A DNA stretch of 64,000 bases, taken from NCBI GenBank assembly GCA_000720995.1, contig JOEL01000024.1, forward strand, positions 22,422 to 86,421, given 5' to 3'. Both the position numbers and the translations under genes were made by a program. Below are positions 1-7,675 of the stretch, in pieces. Position 1 is the first letter of the stretch. Each line of letters starts with the position of its first letter. The notes below the pieces were generated by a model. That model was not told the DNA's origin, ran no database searches, and saw nothing but the letters and a program-made list of their open reading frames with translations. This DNA is from Streptomyces celluloflavus (GTDB lineage Bacteria > Actinomycetota > Actinomycetes > Streptomycetales > Streptomycetaceae).

Positions 1-2
1 TC

Positions 3-752
3 TCCGGCACCTACGCACCCGGCTCCACCTGGAAGATCGTCACCACCAGCGCGCTGCTGCTCAAGGATGCCGTCAAGCCCGGCGACATCGTGGACTGCCC
101 CAAGTACCTCACCGTCGGCAAGCAGTTCCACAACGTCGAAACCTCCGAACACCGCAACGCCACGTTCCTCCAGGACTTCACCGAGTCCTGCAACACCGCC
201 TTCATCGGCCTGCGCGACAAGGTCGGCGACCGGGAACTGGGCAACGTCGCCGGCACGTACTTCGGGATCGGCCAGGAATGGCATATCGGCATTCCCTCGT
301 TCGACGGGTCGGTCCCCGCACCCCGTGACCAGACCGAGAAGGCCGCCTCGATGATCGGGCAGGGCAGGGTGCTGGCCAATCCACTGCTCATGGCGTCCGT
401 TACCGCGACCGCGGTCTCCGGCACCTTCCACCAGCCCACGATCACTCACGGCAACGAGGACACGACCACCACCACCGCGCTCCCGCAGAACGTCGTCACC
501 CGCCTGCGGGAGATGATGCGCGCCACCGTCACCGAAGGCACGGCCAAGGTCCTGGCCGACCTGCCCGGTGACGTCGGCGCCAAGACCGGCACCGCCGAGG
601 TCACCGAGGAAGACCCCAACAACGGCTGGATCGTCGCCTACCGCGGCAACATCGCCATCGCCTGCGTCGTCGAAAAGGGGCGCACCGGCGGCGCCTCCGC
701 AGGGCCCATCGTCCGCAGCCTCCTGGCCGCCGTCCCCACCGACCCCTCATGA
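3..752 (+). CDS. Class B penicillin-binding protein, C-terminal part (5' end outside window)
   Basis: This is the transpeptidase domain of a PBP2/FtsI-like D,D-transpeptidase, which cross-links peptidoglycan on the outer face of the membrane. The frame is open from base 3 and ends in TGA. The SxxK motif (STWK, bases 27-38) lies near the left edge, followed by SxN as SCN (about base 187) and KTGTAE (about 583-600), all in the expected order and spacing. The N-terminal membrane anchor and dimerisation domain lie outside the window. A second, divergent class B PBP starts 88 bases downstream, so the two probably form one transcript. No SEDS (rodA/ftsW) gene is visible between them, although pbpA-type genes often follow one. 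The family call is firm; the exact physiological role is inferred. Confidence 0.9.
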   Translation, partial: SGTYAPGSTWKIVTTSALLLKDAVKPGDIVDCPKYLTVGKQFHNVETSEHRNATFLQDFTESCNTAFIGLRDKVGDRELGNVAGTYFGIGQEWHIGIPSFDGSVPAPRDQTEKAASMIGQGRVLANPLLMASVTATAVSGTFHQPTITHGNEDTTTTTALPQNVVTRLREMMRATVTEGTAKVLADLPGDVGAKTGTAEVTEEDPNNGWIVAYRGNIAIACVVEKGRTGGASAGPIVRSLLAAVPTDPS

Positions 753-840
753 CGCAGCCGACGGTGCCCCGCCCGGTGCGGGCACATCCCGGCCCTTCCG
801 GCGTCATCAGCAACCACCGCGAGACCTCACCCGGAGAATG

Positions 841-2313
841 ATGGACAAGCCACTGCGACACATAGCCGTCTCCTGCGGGGTGCTGATGATGGCCCTGCTC
901 GTGCGGGTCACCTGGGTGCAGTTCGCCCAGAGCGACAGCCTGGCGAACGACCCGCACAACCGGCGGGTGCAGATCGAGGCATTCGCCAAGCCCCGTGGCG
1001 ACATCATCGTCGCCGGGGAATCGATCACCGGCTCCGAGCAGTCCCCCGGTTCGGACTTCAAGTACAAACGCGTCTCCAAGAACGGCCCGATGTACGCGCC
1101 GATCACCGGCTACTTCTCCCAGGCCCAGGGCGCCTCCTTCCTGGAAGGCGTGCACAACGACGTGCTCAGCGGCAAGGACAGCAGGCTCTTCACAGGGCCC
1201 CTCGACATGCTGACCGGGACGAAGCCGCGGGGCGGCGATGTCCTCACCACCATCGACCCGAAGGCCCAGAAGGCCGCCTACAAGGGGCTGACGGACCTCA
1301 ACGCCAAGGGCGCGGTGGTCGCCCTCGACCCGGGCACCGGAAAGATCCTCGCCATGGCGAGCACGCCGTCCTACGACCCCTCCGTCTTTGCCGGCATCTC
1401 CGGCAAGGAAGGAGCGGAGTTCAAGAGACTGGACCAGGACAAGGAGAAGCCGCTGAGCAACCGGGCGCTCCGGGAGACCTACCCGCCCGGCTCGACGTTC
1501 AAGATCCTCACAGCGGCGGCCGCCCTCGACCACGGCACGGTGACCGACATCAACGCCCCCTCGGGCGCCCCGGCTCCCTACCGGCTGCCGCTGAGCACGA
1601 CGGAGATCGGCAACGTGGTCCCCAACTCCCAGTGCGACAAGGTCTCGATGAAGACCGGTATGCAGTGGTCGTGCAACAACGTCTTCCTCGACGCCGCGCT
1701 CAGGACCGGCAAGGACAAGATGCGCGAGACGGCGGAGAAGTTCGGCTTCAACAAGGAGCAGTTCACCCCCGTCCGTTCGGCCGCGAGCGGCTACCCCGCC
1801 GAGCTGGACCAGCCGCAGACCGCGCTGACCGGTATGGGCCAGGGCAGCGTGACCAGCACCCCGCTCCAGATGGCCATGGTCACCGCCGGGCTCGCCAACA
1901 ACGGCAAGGTGATGAAGCCGTACATGGTGGAGGAGCTGCGCGGACCCAACCTCTCACCGATCGACAAGACCGAACCCGAGGTGCTCAACCAGGCCGTCTC
2001 CGAGGAGACCGCGAAGAAGGTGCAGGAGATGATGGAGTACACCGTGAGCGACGGCACGGGGAGCAAGGTGAAGATCGACGGCGTCACCGTCGGCGGCAAG
2101 CCGGGCACCGCCCAGCACGGTGCCGACGTCCGTGACGAGCGCCCGTACGCCTGGTTCGTCTCCTACGCCAAACAGAGCGACGGCACCTCCCCGGTCGCGG
2201 TCGCCGTCCTCGTCGACCCCGAGGACATGGACATCTCCCGCTCCGACATCGCAGGCGGCCGGCTGGGCGCCCCGATCGCCAAAGCGGTCATGGAGGCCGT
2301 CCTGAAGAAGTAA
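841..2313 (+). CDS. Class B penicillin-binding protein, PbpA-like, with altered KTG motif
   Basis: Predicted 490-residue PbpA-type transpeptidase. A membrane anchor is visible at residues 4-25, followed by the PBP dimerisation region and the transpeptidase domain. Ser218 heads SxxK (STFK) and SCN lies at 277-279. The third active-site motif reads KPGT at 420-423 instead of KTGT, because the codon is CCG where ACG is expected. ATG 841 is preferred over ATG 838 because GGAG at 833-836 is then 4 bases upstream rather than 1. The longer frame back to 568 overlaps the previous gene and lacks PBP features. In known PBPs the KTG threonine/serine helps bind substrate and beta-lactam carboxylates, so the change may affect drug affinity or activity. 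A weak hairpin (2314-2340) may end transcription. Confidence 0.9.
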   Translation: MDKPLRHIAVSCGVLMMALLVRVTWVQFAQSDSLANDPHNRRVQIEAFAKPRGDIIVAGESITGSEQSPGSDFKYKRVSKNGPMYAPITGYFSQAQGASFLEGVHNDVLSGKDSRLFTGPLDMLTGTKPRGGDVLTTIDPKAQKAAYKGLTDLNAKGAVVALDPGTGKILAMASTPSYDPSVFAGISGKEGAEFKRLDQDKEKPLSNRALRETYPPGSTFKILTAAAALDHGTVTDINAPSGAPAPYRLPLSTTEIGNVVPNSQCDKVSMKTGMQWSCNNVFLDAALRTGKDKMRETAEKFGFNKEQFTPVRSAASGYPAELDQPQTALTGMGQGSVTSTPLQMAMVTAGLANNGKVMKPYMVEELRGPNLSPIDKTEPEVLNQAVSEETAKKVQEMMEYTVSDGTGSKVKIDGVTVGGKPGTAQHGADVRDERPYAWFVSYAKQSDGTSPVAVAVLVDPEDMDISRSDIAGGRLGAPIAKAVMEAVLKK

Positions 2314-2342
2314 ACCTCCTGCGGCGGGACGGCCGGAGGTGA

Positions 2343-2573
2343 TGCGGGCGCCCCGGCCCGATCCCCGCGACCGTCGCCCCGGCCACCACCGGCGGTCGGG
2401 CGGTCTCCCGCGGCCGGGCGGTCTCCGGCGATACCCTGTACGAGATCGACGCCGGAGCCCTGGTCCACCACGACAGCCACAACCGCGAGTCCTCCACCGG
2501 CCTGTTCGTCCAGCAGACCGTCGCCCGGCTCGCGTGCAACGTCCGGGGTCCGTCCCGGCCACCGGCGGGGTGA
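2343..2573 (+). pseudogene. Possible C-terminal gene remnant, unrecognised
   Basis: This frame has no start codon but reads as protein-like with high third-position GC from about base 2424 (SGDTLYEIDAGALVHHDS, then further residues) to a TGA at 2571. Upstream it begins right after an in-frame TGA at 2340. It could be the tail of a lost gene. I do not recognise the family. The rest of the 2314-2822 gap shows no other supported gene. Confidence 0.25.
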
Positions 2574-2822
2574 CCGCCGCGCGACGCCACCGCCGGTAGC
2601 CGGCCTACGGGATGCGCCGCGAGGCGTACGGCTACCGGCCCGAGGTCCTCACGCACTGTCGGCGGGTGACTCGGACGTCCGAGCCCGGCGAAGCGTCGCC
2701 GGTCGGCCCGGCCGGCGTCGGACCCGGACGGGCACCGGATCGCGTTCGCGGTCCTTCCGGCACCCGCCACCACCGGCCGGCTCACCGCCCGGCCGTGACC
2801 GACTCATCGCAGGAGCAACGAA

Positions 2823-3875
2823 GTGCACCAGCTCACCTACGGCGACATCGAGGCCGCCTCCGAGCGGATCGCGGGGCGCATCCGCCCGGTCACCCTCGTA
2901 CCGGTCGACCCGGGCGCGGTCCCCACCTACCGCGACCCCCTGGACGACCGGGAACCCGAGCCCTGTGAGGTGTGGCTGGCGCTCGAATACATGCAGCACA
3001 CCGGCTCCTTCAAGGCCCGCGGCGCGCAGAACTTCATCCAGGCCCACCGCGACGCCGGCACCCTCCCCGACGCCGGGGTGACCATCGCCTCCGGCGGCAA
3101 CGCCGGACTCGCCTGCGCCTGGGCCGCCCAGCAGCAGGGCATCACCGCCACCGTGTTCCTCCCCACGACCGCCCCGCCGGTGAAGGTGGCCAAGCTCCGC
3201 GGCTACGGTGCCGAGGTGCGCCTGGTCGGCGCGGAGTACGCCGAAGCCCTCGCGGCCTGCGCGGACTTCGCCGCGGAGTCCGGCGCGCTCGCCTCGCACG
3301 CCTACGACCATCCGCTCATCGCGGCCGGGGCCGGCACCCTGCTGGAGGAGATCCACCGGCAGATCCCCGGCCTGGACACCGTGGTGGTCGCGGTCGGCGG
3401 CGGTGGTCTGTTCACCGGGGTGGCCACCGCCGCCCGCCACCACGGCATCCGCACCGTCGCGGTCGAACCGGAGAACTGCCGCGCGCTCAACGCCGCCATC
3501 GAGGCGGGCCACCTGGTCGACGTCACCGTCGACTCCATCGCGGCGGACTCGCTCGGCGCCCGCCGCACCTCGCAGATGGCCCTGCACGCCGCCTGGCAGG
3601 ACGGGGTGCACTCGGTGCTCGTGCCGGACACCGAGATCGTCCGCGCCCGCCAAACGCTGTGGGACGACCGCAAGGTGGTCGTCGAACACGGCACCGCCGC
3701 CGCCCTCGCCGCGCTCACCTCACCGGCCGGCCAGCTCCCCGACCGGGACCTGCCGCCCCGCCCGGCCGCACCGAGCCACGGCTACCGGCCGGGCAACGGC
3801 GAGAAGGTCGCCGTGGTCCTCTGCGGCGCCAACACCGACCCCGCTGACCTGGTCCACCGGCCGGACAACCACTGA
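2823..3875 (+). CDS. PLP-dependent serine/threonine dehydratase-like enzyme
   Basis: 350-residue fold-type II PLP enzyme of the tryptophan-synthase-beta/threonine-dehydratase superfamily. The PLP lysine sits in SFKARGA (about residue 63), the substrate loop in SGGNAGLACAW (about 90-100), and the phosphate-binding glycine loop in GGGGLFTG (about 193-200). These enzymes dehydrate and deaminate serine or threonine to 2-oxo acids; racemases and diaminopropionate lyases share the fold, so the substrate is not fixed. There is no C-terminal ACT regulatory domain, and the length fits a short catabolic-type enzyme. GTG 2823 has AGGAG at 2811-2815. The gene stands alone on the plus strand between the PBP pair and the convergent ECF41 region. 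Confidence 0.8.
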   Translation: MHQLTYGDIEAASERIAGRIRPVTLVPVDPGAVPTYRDPLDDREPEPCEVWLALEYMQHTGSFKARGAQNFIQAHRDAGTLPDAGVTIASGGNAGLACAWAAQQQGITATVFLPTTAPPVKVAKLRGYGAEVRLVGAEYAEALAACADFAAESGALASHAYDHPLIAAGAGTLLEEIHRQIPGLDTVVVAVGGGGLFTGVATAARHHGIRTVAVEPENCRALNAAIEAGHLVDVTVDSIAADSLGARRTSQMALHAAWQDGVHSVLVPDTEIVRARQTLWDDRKVVVEHGTAAALAALTSPAGQLPDRDLPPRPAAPSHGYRPGNGEKVAVVLCGANTDPADLVHRPDNH

Positions 3876-3979
3876 CGGAGCAGCCTAATCGCGGCGGGCC
3901 GGTCCCCGGCAGGACCGGCCACCGTGCCGCAGCAGCTTCCACACCCCCGGCACCGAGGACGGGACGCGGACGAGACAGG

Positions 3980-4047
3980 GGCTGACGGCTGACGGCTGAC
4001 GGCTGACGGCTGACGGCTGACGGCTGACGGCTGACAGCTGACGGCTG
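3980..4047. repeat. 7-bp tandem repeat (GGCTGAC), about 9.7 copies
   Basis: Eight perfect head-to-tail copies of GGCTGAC cover 3980-4035. They are followed by one variant copy (AGCTGAC, 4036-4042) and a partial copy. The array lies in the convergent gap between the dehydratase-like gene and the SRPBCC gene and is not coding. Period 7 is not a multiple of 3. Confidence 0.95.
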
Positions 4048-4143
4048 CCAACGACCCGACCGGCGTTGAGTACGAGCTGAGCGGCCGGCCCCGCCGGGAG
4101 TGGTCAGGCGTGATCAGGGGTGGTCAGGAATGGCCGGGGTTGG

Positions 4144-4650
4144 CTACTGCGACTCGGCCCCGTTCGTCGGCGCGTGCTCCGTCCTCATACCCGGCTTCGA
4201 CCTGACGCGCGAGCTCAGCACAGTGTTGGCCGTGTCGAGGATGTTGCGGAAGGTACGGGTGATGATCGGCCGCGCGACGTGCCGGGTGAGGAAGGTACCG
4301 AGCAGCGGGACGGGGATCTCGGCCCGGGTCGTCCAGCACACCTGGGTGCCGCCGTCGACCTCGGTGAACGTCATACGGCCGAGTTCATGCCGGGCCGACG
4401 GCAGGCTGCGCTCGACGACGTACTCGGTGGCGTACGGCGGGTCGTATCGGGTGATGCGTTCCCGGAACCAGCCGATCAGCCAGAGGTGGCTACGGATCGC
4501 GCCGACACCGTAGGGCGCGGTCTCGCCGTGCCGGGTCAGCCGGCAGCGCAGGATCAGGGGCGAGTTCGTGTAGTTGGTGGTCGTGGTGAGCCAGGCGAAA
4601 ACCTCCTCGATCGGTGCGGCGATGACACGTTCAACGGTCATGGTTTCCAT
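4144..4650 (-). CDS. SRPBCC (polyketide cyclase/START-like) family protein
   Basis: 168-residue protein with the SRPBCC start signature, METMTVERVIAAPIEEVFAWL, in which a conserved strand precedes the P-x-E-x-V-F/W-x-W helix. It continues with a middle strand (TEVDGGTQVCWTTRAEIPVP) and a long C-terminal helix. Such proteins form a hydrophobic ligand cavity, but members differ too much to assign a ligand. The start overlaps the end of the ECF41 sigma factor by 13 bases on the same strand, so the two are co-transcribed and probably translationally coupled. AGGAGG lies about 9 bases upstream. ECF41 sigma factors are usually found beside carboxymuconolactone-decarboxylase, oxidoreductase or epimerase genes, so an SRPBCC partner is less usual. 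Confidence 0.8.
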   Translation of the reverse strand: METMTVERVIAAPIEEVFAWLTTTTNYTNSPLILRCRLTRHGETAPYGVGAIRSHLWLIGWFRERITRYDPPYATEYVVERSLPSARHELGRMTFTEVDGGTQVCWTTRAEIPVPLLGTFLTRHVARPIITRTFRNILDTANTVLSSRVRSKPGMRTEHAPTNGAESQ

Positions 4651-5534
4651 GGCTGATGACCTCCTCTGTCGAGTGGGAGCACCGTCTCCGCGCGGTGCAG
4701 CTTGTCCGGATTGCGAACACCGTAGAGGCCGGTGATCCGTCCGTCGTGGATCTCGAAGGCGACCAGCCAGTCGAGCCGGCCATCGCTGACGAACCGTGCC
4801 GCAGGCATGCCGTTGTACGTGGCGTGCTCGACGCGGGTCGCCGCGGTGGCGGTCCGCACCACGCCGAGGACGAACCGGGCGACGTCGTCGCGGCCGTTGA
4901 TCGGGCGGCGGGCGGCGACAACCTTCCCGCCGCCGTCGGAGAACTGGACGACATCGGGCGCCAGCAGCTCCATCAGCTCCCGGACCTCACCGGTCGTCAC
5001 CGCGAGCAGGAACCGCTGGACGATCGCCCGGCCGGTATCGGAGTCGGGCTCGAAACGCCGCCGCCGCGCGTGGACGTGCCGGCGTGCGCGGTGGGCGATC
5101 TGCCGGACGGTGACGTCGGTCTTGCCGATCGAGGCGGCGATCTCGCCGTGGGTGTAGCCGAACACGTCGTGCAGCACGAACACCGCGCGCTCGGTGGGGT
5201 TCAGCGTCTCCAGGACGAGCATCATGGCCATCGACACCGACTCGGCCAGGATCGCGTCCTCGCTCACGTCGGGCGCGGTACGGATCGGCTCGGGCAGCCA
5301 CGTACCGACGTACTCCTCGCGCCGTGCCTTGACCGCACGCAGGTGGTTGAGGGCCTGCCGGGTCACCGTGCGGACCAGGTAGGCGCGCGGGTGCTCGACC
5401 GTGGCCGGATCGACCGCGCGCCACCGCAGATAGCTCTCCTGCAGCACGTCCTCGGCGTCGGCGGCGCTGCCCAGCATCTCGTAGGCGATGGTGAACAGCA
5501 GCGGACGGTGCTCGGTGAAGGCGTCCTCAGCCAC
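4638..5534 (-). CDS. ECF41-family RNA polymerase sigma factor with SnoaL-like C-terminal domain
   Basis: 298-residue ECF sigma factor. Residues 1-70 form region 2 (LLFTIAYEMLGSAADAEDVLQES). Residues 105-160 form region 4 with a clear helix-turn-helix (GYTHGEIAASIGKTDVTVRQ). A C-terminal SnoaL/NTF2-like domain follows. All three ECF41 hallmarks are present: the WLPEP linker (about residue 74), DGGGK (about 202) and the terminal NPDKL (about 276). In studied ECF41 members the C-terminal extension controls the sigma factor in place of a classical anti-sigma factor. The GTG start at 5534 has a G-rich Shine-Dalgarno region. A CRP-type palindrome lies 110 bases upstream. No convincing autoregulatory ECF41 promoter was found. 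Confidence 0.93.
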   Translation of the reverse strand: MAEDAFTEHRPLLFTIAYEMLGSAADAEDVLQESYLRWRAVDPATVEHPRAYLVRTVTRQALNHLRAVKARREEYVGTWLPEPIRTAPDVSEDAILAESVSMAMMLVLETLNPTERAVFVLHDVFGYTHGEIAASIGKTDVTVRQIAHRARRHVHARRRRFEPDSDTGRAIVQRFLLAVTTGEVRELMELLAPDVVQFSDGGGKVVAARRPINGRDDVARFVLGVVRTATAATRVEHATYNGMPAARFVSDGRLDWLVAFEIHDGRITGLYGVRNPDKLHRAETVLPLDRGGHQPWKP

Positions 5535-5643
5535 AGCCCGCCCCCACCACGAGCATGTGTGGGTACCTCGGCATCACGACCGGCTCCTCTCCTCGGACGC
5601 CCATCGAGACACCCTGCACCGGCAATCCGTGACAGCCCATGCC

Positions 5644-5659
5644 TGTGATTCACTTCACA
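5644..5659. promoter_or_regulatory. Exact TGTGA-N6-TCACA palindrome (CRP/FNR-type operator candidate)
   Basis: The 16-mer TGTGATTCACTTCACA matches the symmetric CRP consensus in both half-sites. It lies about 110 bases upstream of the ECF41 start codon and 145 bases beyond the end of the asparagine-synthetase-like gene. Streptomycetes encode a Crp homologue, but its reported site is not identical to the E. coli consensus, so binding is inference. Confidence 0.45.
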
Positions 5660-5803
5660 ACGTGGGGTCAGTGGGGGCTGATTGGCCGGAACTCCGGAGC
5701 GTTCCCTTCCCGACGCCGGCGCCCCGCCCCGTCACACCCCCGAAGTCCGCGCAGCCCCCGCAGGACTACCGGGCACCCACCCGCTCGGGCGCAGCCGGCT
5801 CCT

Positions 5804-7591
5804 TCAACGGTGGGCGACCGGGGGGATGCCTTCGCGTTCCAGCCAGGTGGAGAGGCTGAAGAGGCGCCACAGCAGGCGCCAGTCGAACTTCTCCAGGTCG
5901 GTGAGGGCGTCGTCGCGCAGGATGCCCAGGCCGTTCAAGGGGCCTCGGGTGATGGTGGCGGAGAAGTCGGGCCAGTTGTCGGTCATCCAGTCCGAGTAGG
6001 AGAAATGGTCGTCGAAGCCCACCTTGGGCTCGGTGAACTCCTCGGCGAGCGGAGTGCCGTGGAAGACGTTCCGGAGCAGGTGTTTGGGGGCGCCGGGCCG
6101 GATGCGCCGTTCCACCGGCAGGCTGAAGACGCCCGCTACGAGATCGATGTCGAAGAACGGGGAGCGGACCTCCACGCCGCGCGCGATGCCGTTCTCGTCC
6201 GTCGCGCGGAAGTTGTCGTACGTCATGAGCCGGAAGAGGTCGAGGGCCTGCCCGAAGAGCACCGGGTCGGTGTCTTCGGCCGTCGAGTAGGGGAAGGGGC
6301 GGTCCAAGGCGTCGGCGAGTGCCGCGGCATGGGGGGCGACGGCGTCGCTGCCGAAGGCCGTCACGAACCTGCTCCAGCCGGCGGTGCGGTTCCAGCGTTC
6401 CCACCGTGACGTGGACATCCACTCCTCGGTGGTGGAACCCGCGGCGTCCGCGCGCAGTGCGGCGTAGCGGACGTAGCCGCCGAACACCTCGTCCGCGCCG
6501 TGGCCGCCCAGGAGCACGGCGGAGTGGTCGCGGGCGGCGCGGTGCAGGGCGTCGTTGTGGAGTACCAGCGGCTCCGCGGCGGGTGCGTCGAGTGTGCTGT
6601 TCAGCAGTTCCACCGCGGCGTCGAGGGAGGGGATCCGGAACGGCACCTCGTGCAGGTCCACGCCGAACTTCCCGGCCAGGGCGCGGGCCCGCTTCAGGTT
6701 CTCGTCCTCGTCGGGGTGCCGGGCCGAGAACACGGTGACGGCCGCCGCGGGCTCCGCGTGTTCCAGCGCGGCCTTGAGGACCGCGGAGGAGTCGATACCG
6801 CCGGAGAAGCCGACCGCGACCGGCCGGTCCGCCACCAGGGCGCGGCGCTGCGCCTGGTCGATGAGGTGCGTGATCTCGGTCTCGTCGGCGGGTGCGTCGC
6901 GCAGGCCGGACACCGGGGTGAGTGCGGTCGTCAGCCGCGGACCGGCGTCGCCGGGGCCGGTCCGGAGCACCCCGCCCGCCGGGACGGACCGGATGTCCCG
7001 GTAGAGGGTCCGGTTTCCCGTCAGACGGCCCAGGCCCAGGAACGCCAGTGCGTTGACCGGGTCGAGGGGGAGGTTCTCGCCGCGCAGGCACGCGGTGAGG
7101 CAGCGCATCTCCGAGGCGAAGGCGAAGAGTTCGGGAGAGTCGTAGTAGTAGAGGGGGCGTTCCCCGAGCCGGTCCCGGACCAGGGTCAGTTGGTGTGCCG
7201 TGGTGTCCCACAGGGCCAGCGCGAACGGTCCGCGCAGTTCCTCGAAGGCCGCGGTGCCGCGTTCGGCGCAGAGTTCCAGGGCCACTTGGAGGTCACCGGG
7301 CGGCATGCGGCGGCGCCTGTCCGCAGGCAACTGCCGCCTGAGTTGCCGGTAGTTGAGCACTTCGCCGTTGCCCACCATCACCAGTGCGTGTTCGCGGTCG
7401 AACATCGGCTGGCGGGCGTCGTCGACGGCGATGACGGCGTGCCGGGCCGAGTGGAGGGAGATCCATTCGTCGTCGAACGATCCCGTTCCGTCCCGCCCCC
7501 GGTGCGCCAGGGAGGCAGCGAGCGGCCCGGCCATGGATCGGTGGTCGACGGAGGGGTGCCGCTTCTTCAGAAGGCCACCGATACCGCACAT
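5804..7591 (-). CDS. Glutamine-dependent asparagine-synthetase-like amidotransferase
   Basis: 595-residue class II (Ntn) glutamine amidotransferase fused to an ATP-pyrophosphatase synthetase domain. ATG 7591 gives MCGIGG, placing the nucleophilic cysteine directly after Met; AAGGAG ends 6 bases upstream. The ATG at 7597 is in frame but abuts the Shine-Dalgarno and would bury the cysteine. Glutamine-pocket motifs are mostly present (HRGRDG, NGEVLNY), with RGRD in place of the usual RGPD. The C-terminal domain has the PP-loop SGGIDSS (about 263-269) and GGHGADEVFGGY. The enzyme should activate a carboxylate as an acyl-adenylate and amidate it with glutamine-derived ammonia. As the last gene of the operon it may amidate or condense a pathway intermediate. 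A beta-lactam synthetase is less likely because the glutaminase cysteine is retained. Confidence 0.9.
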   Translation of the reverse strand: MCGIGGLLKKRHPSVDHRSMAGPLAASLAHRGRDGTGSFDDEWISLHSARHAVIAVDDARQPMFDREHALVMVGNGEVLNYRQLRRQLPADRRRRMPPGDLQVALELCAERGTAAFEELRGPFALALWDTTAHQLTLVRDRLGERPLYYYDSPELFAFASEMRCLTACLRGENLPLDPVNALAFLGLGRLTGNRTLYRDIRSVPAGGVLRTGPGDAGPRLTTALTPVSGLRDAPADETEITHLIDQAQRRALVADRPVAVGFSGGIDSSAVLKAALEHAEPAAAVTVFSARHPDEDENLKRARALAGKFGVDLHEVPFRIPSLDAAVELLNSTLDAPAAEPLVLHNDALHRAARDHSAVLLGGHGADEVFGGYVRYAALRADAAGSTTEEWMSTSRWERWNRTAGWSRFVTAFGSDAVAPHAAALADALDRPFPYSTAEDTDPVLFGQALDLFRLMTYDNFRATDENGIARGVEVRSPFFDIDLVAGVFSLPVERRIRPGAPKHLLRNVFHGTPLAEEFTEPKVGFDDHFSYSDWMTDNWPDFSATITRGPLNGLGILRDDALTDLEKFDWRLLWRLFSLSTWLEREGIPPVAHR

Positions 7592-7675
7592 AGTCATCTC
7601 CTTGTCAGTCCGTCAGCACGGCTTTCTTCGTGGGCCGCAACGCCTTCTGGGGGCGAAGGGGCGGACCGCTCCTGG

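Noticed and set aside
601-1533. Long antisense frames opposite the PBP genes and similar long frames throughout the window
   Set aside because: They are arginine/proline/glycine-rich shadows expected in high-GC DNA, and the opposite strand carries conserved motifs.
3980-4047. CRISPR array
   Set aside because: The units are 7 bp with no spacers; it is a simple tandem repeat.
5535-5650. ECF41 autoregulatory promoter (TGTCAC with downstream CGTC) upstream of the sigma factor
   Set aside because: Both elements occur on the minus strand, but the spacing is about 29 bases instead of about 16.
5804-7591. Beta-lactam synthetase assignment for the Asn-synthetase homologue
   Set aside because: The glutaminase Cys2 is kept, and no carboxyethylarginine-type or carbapenem genes accompany it in the window.
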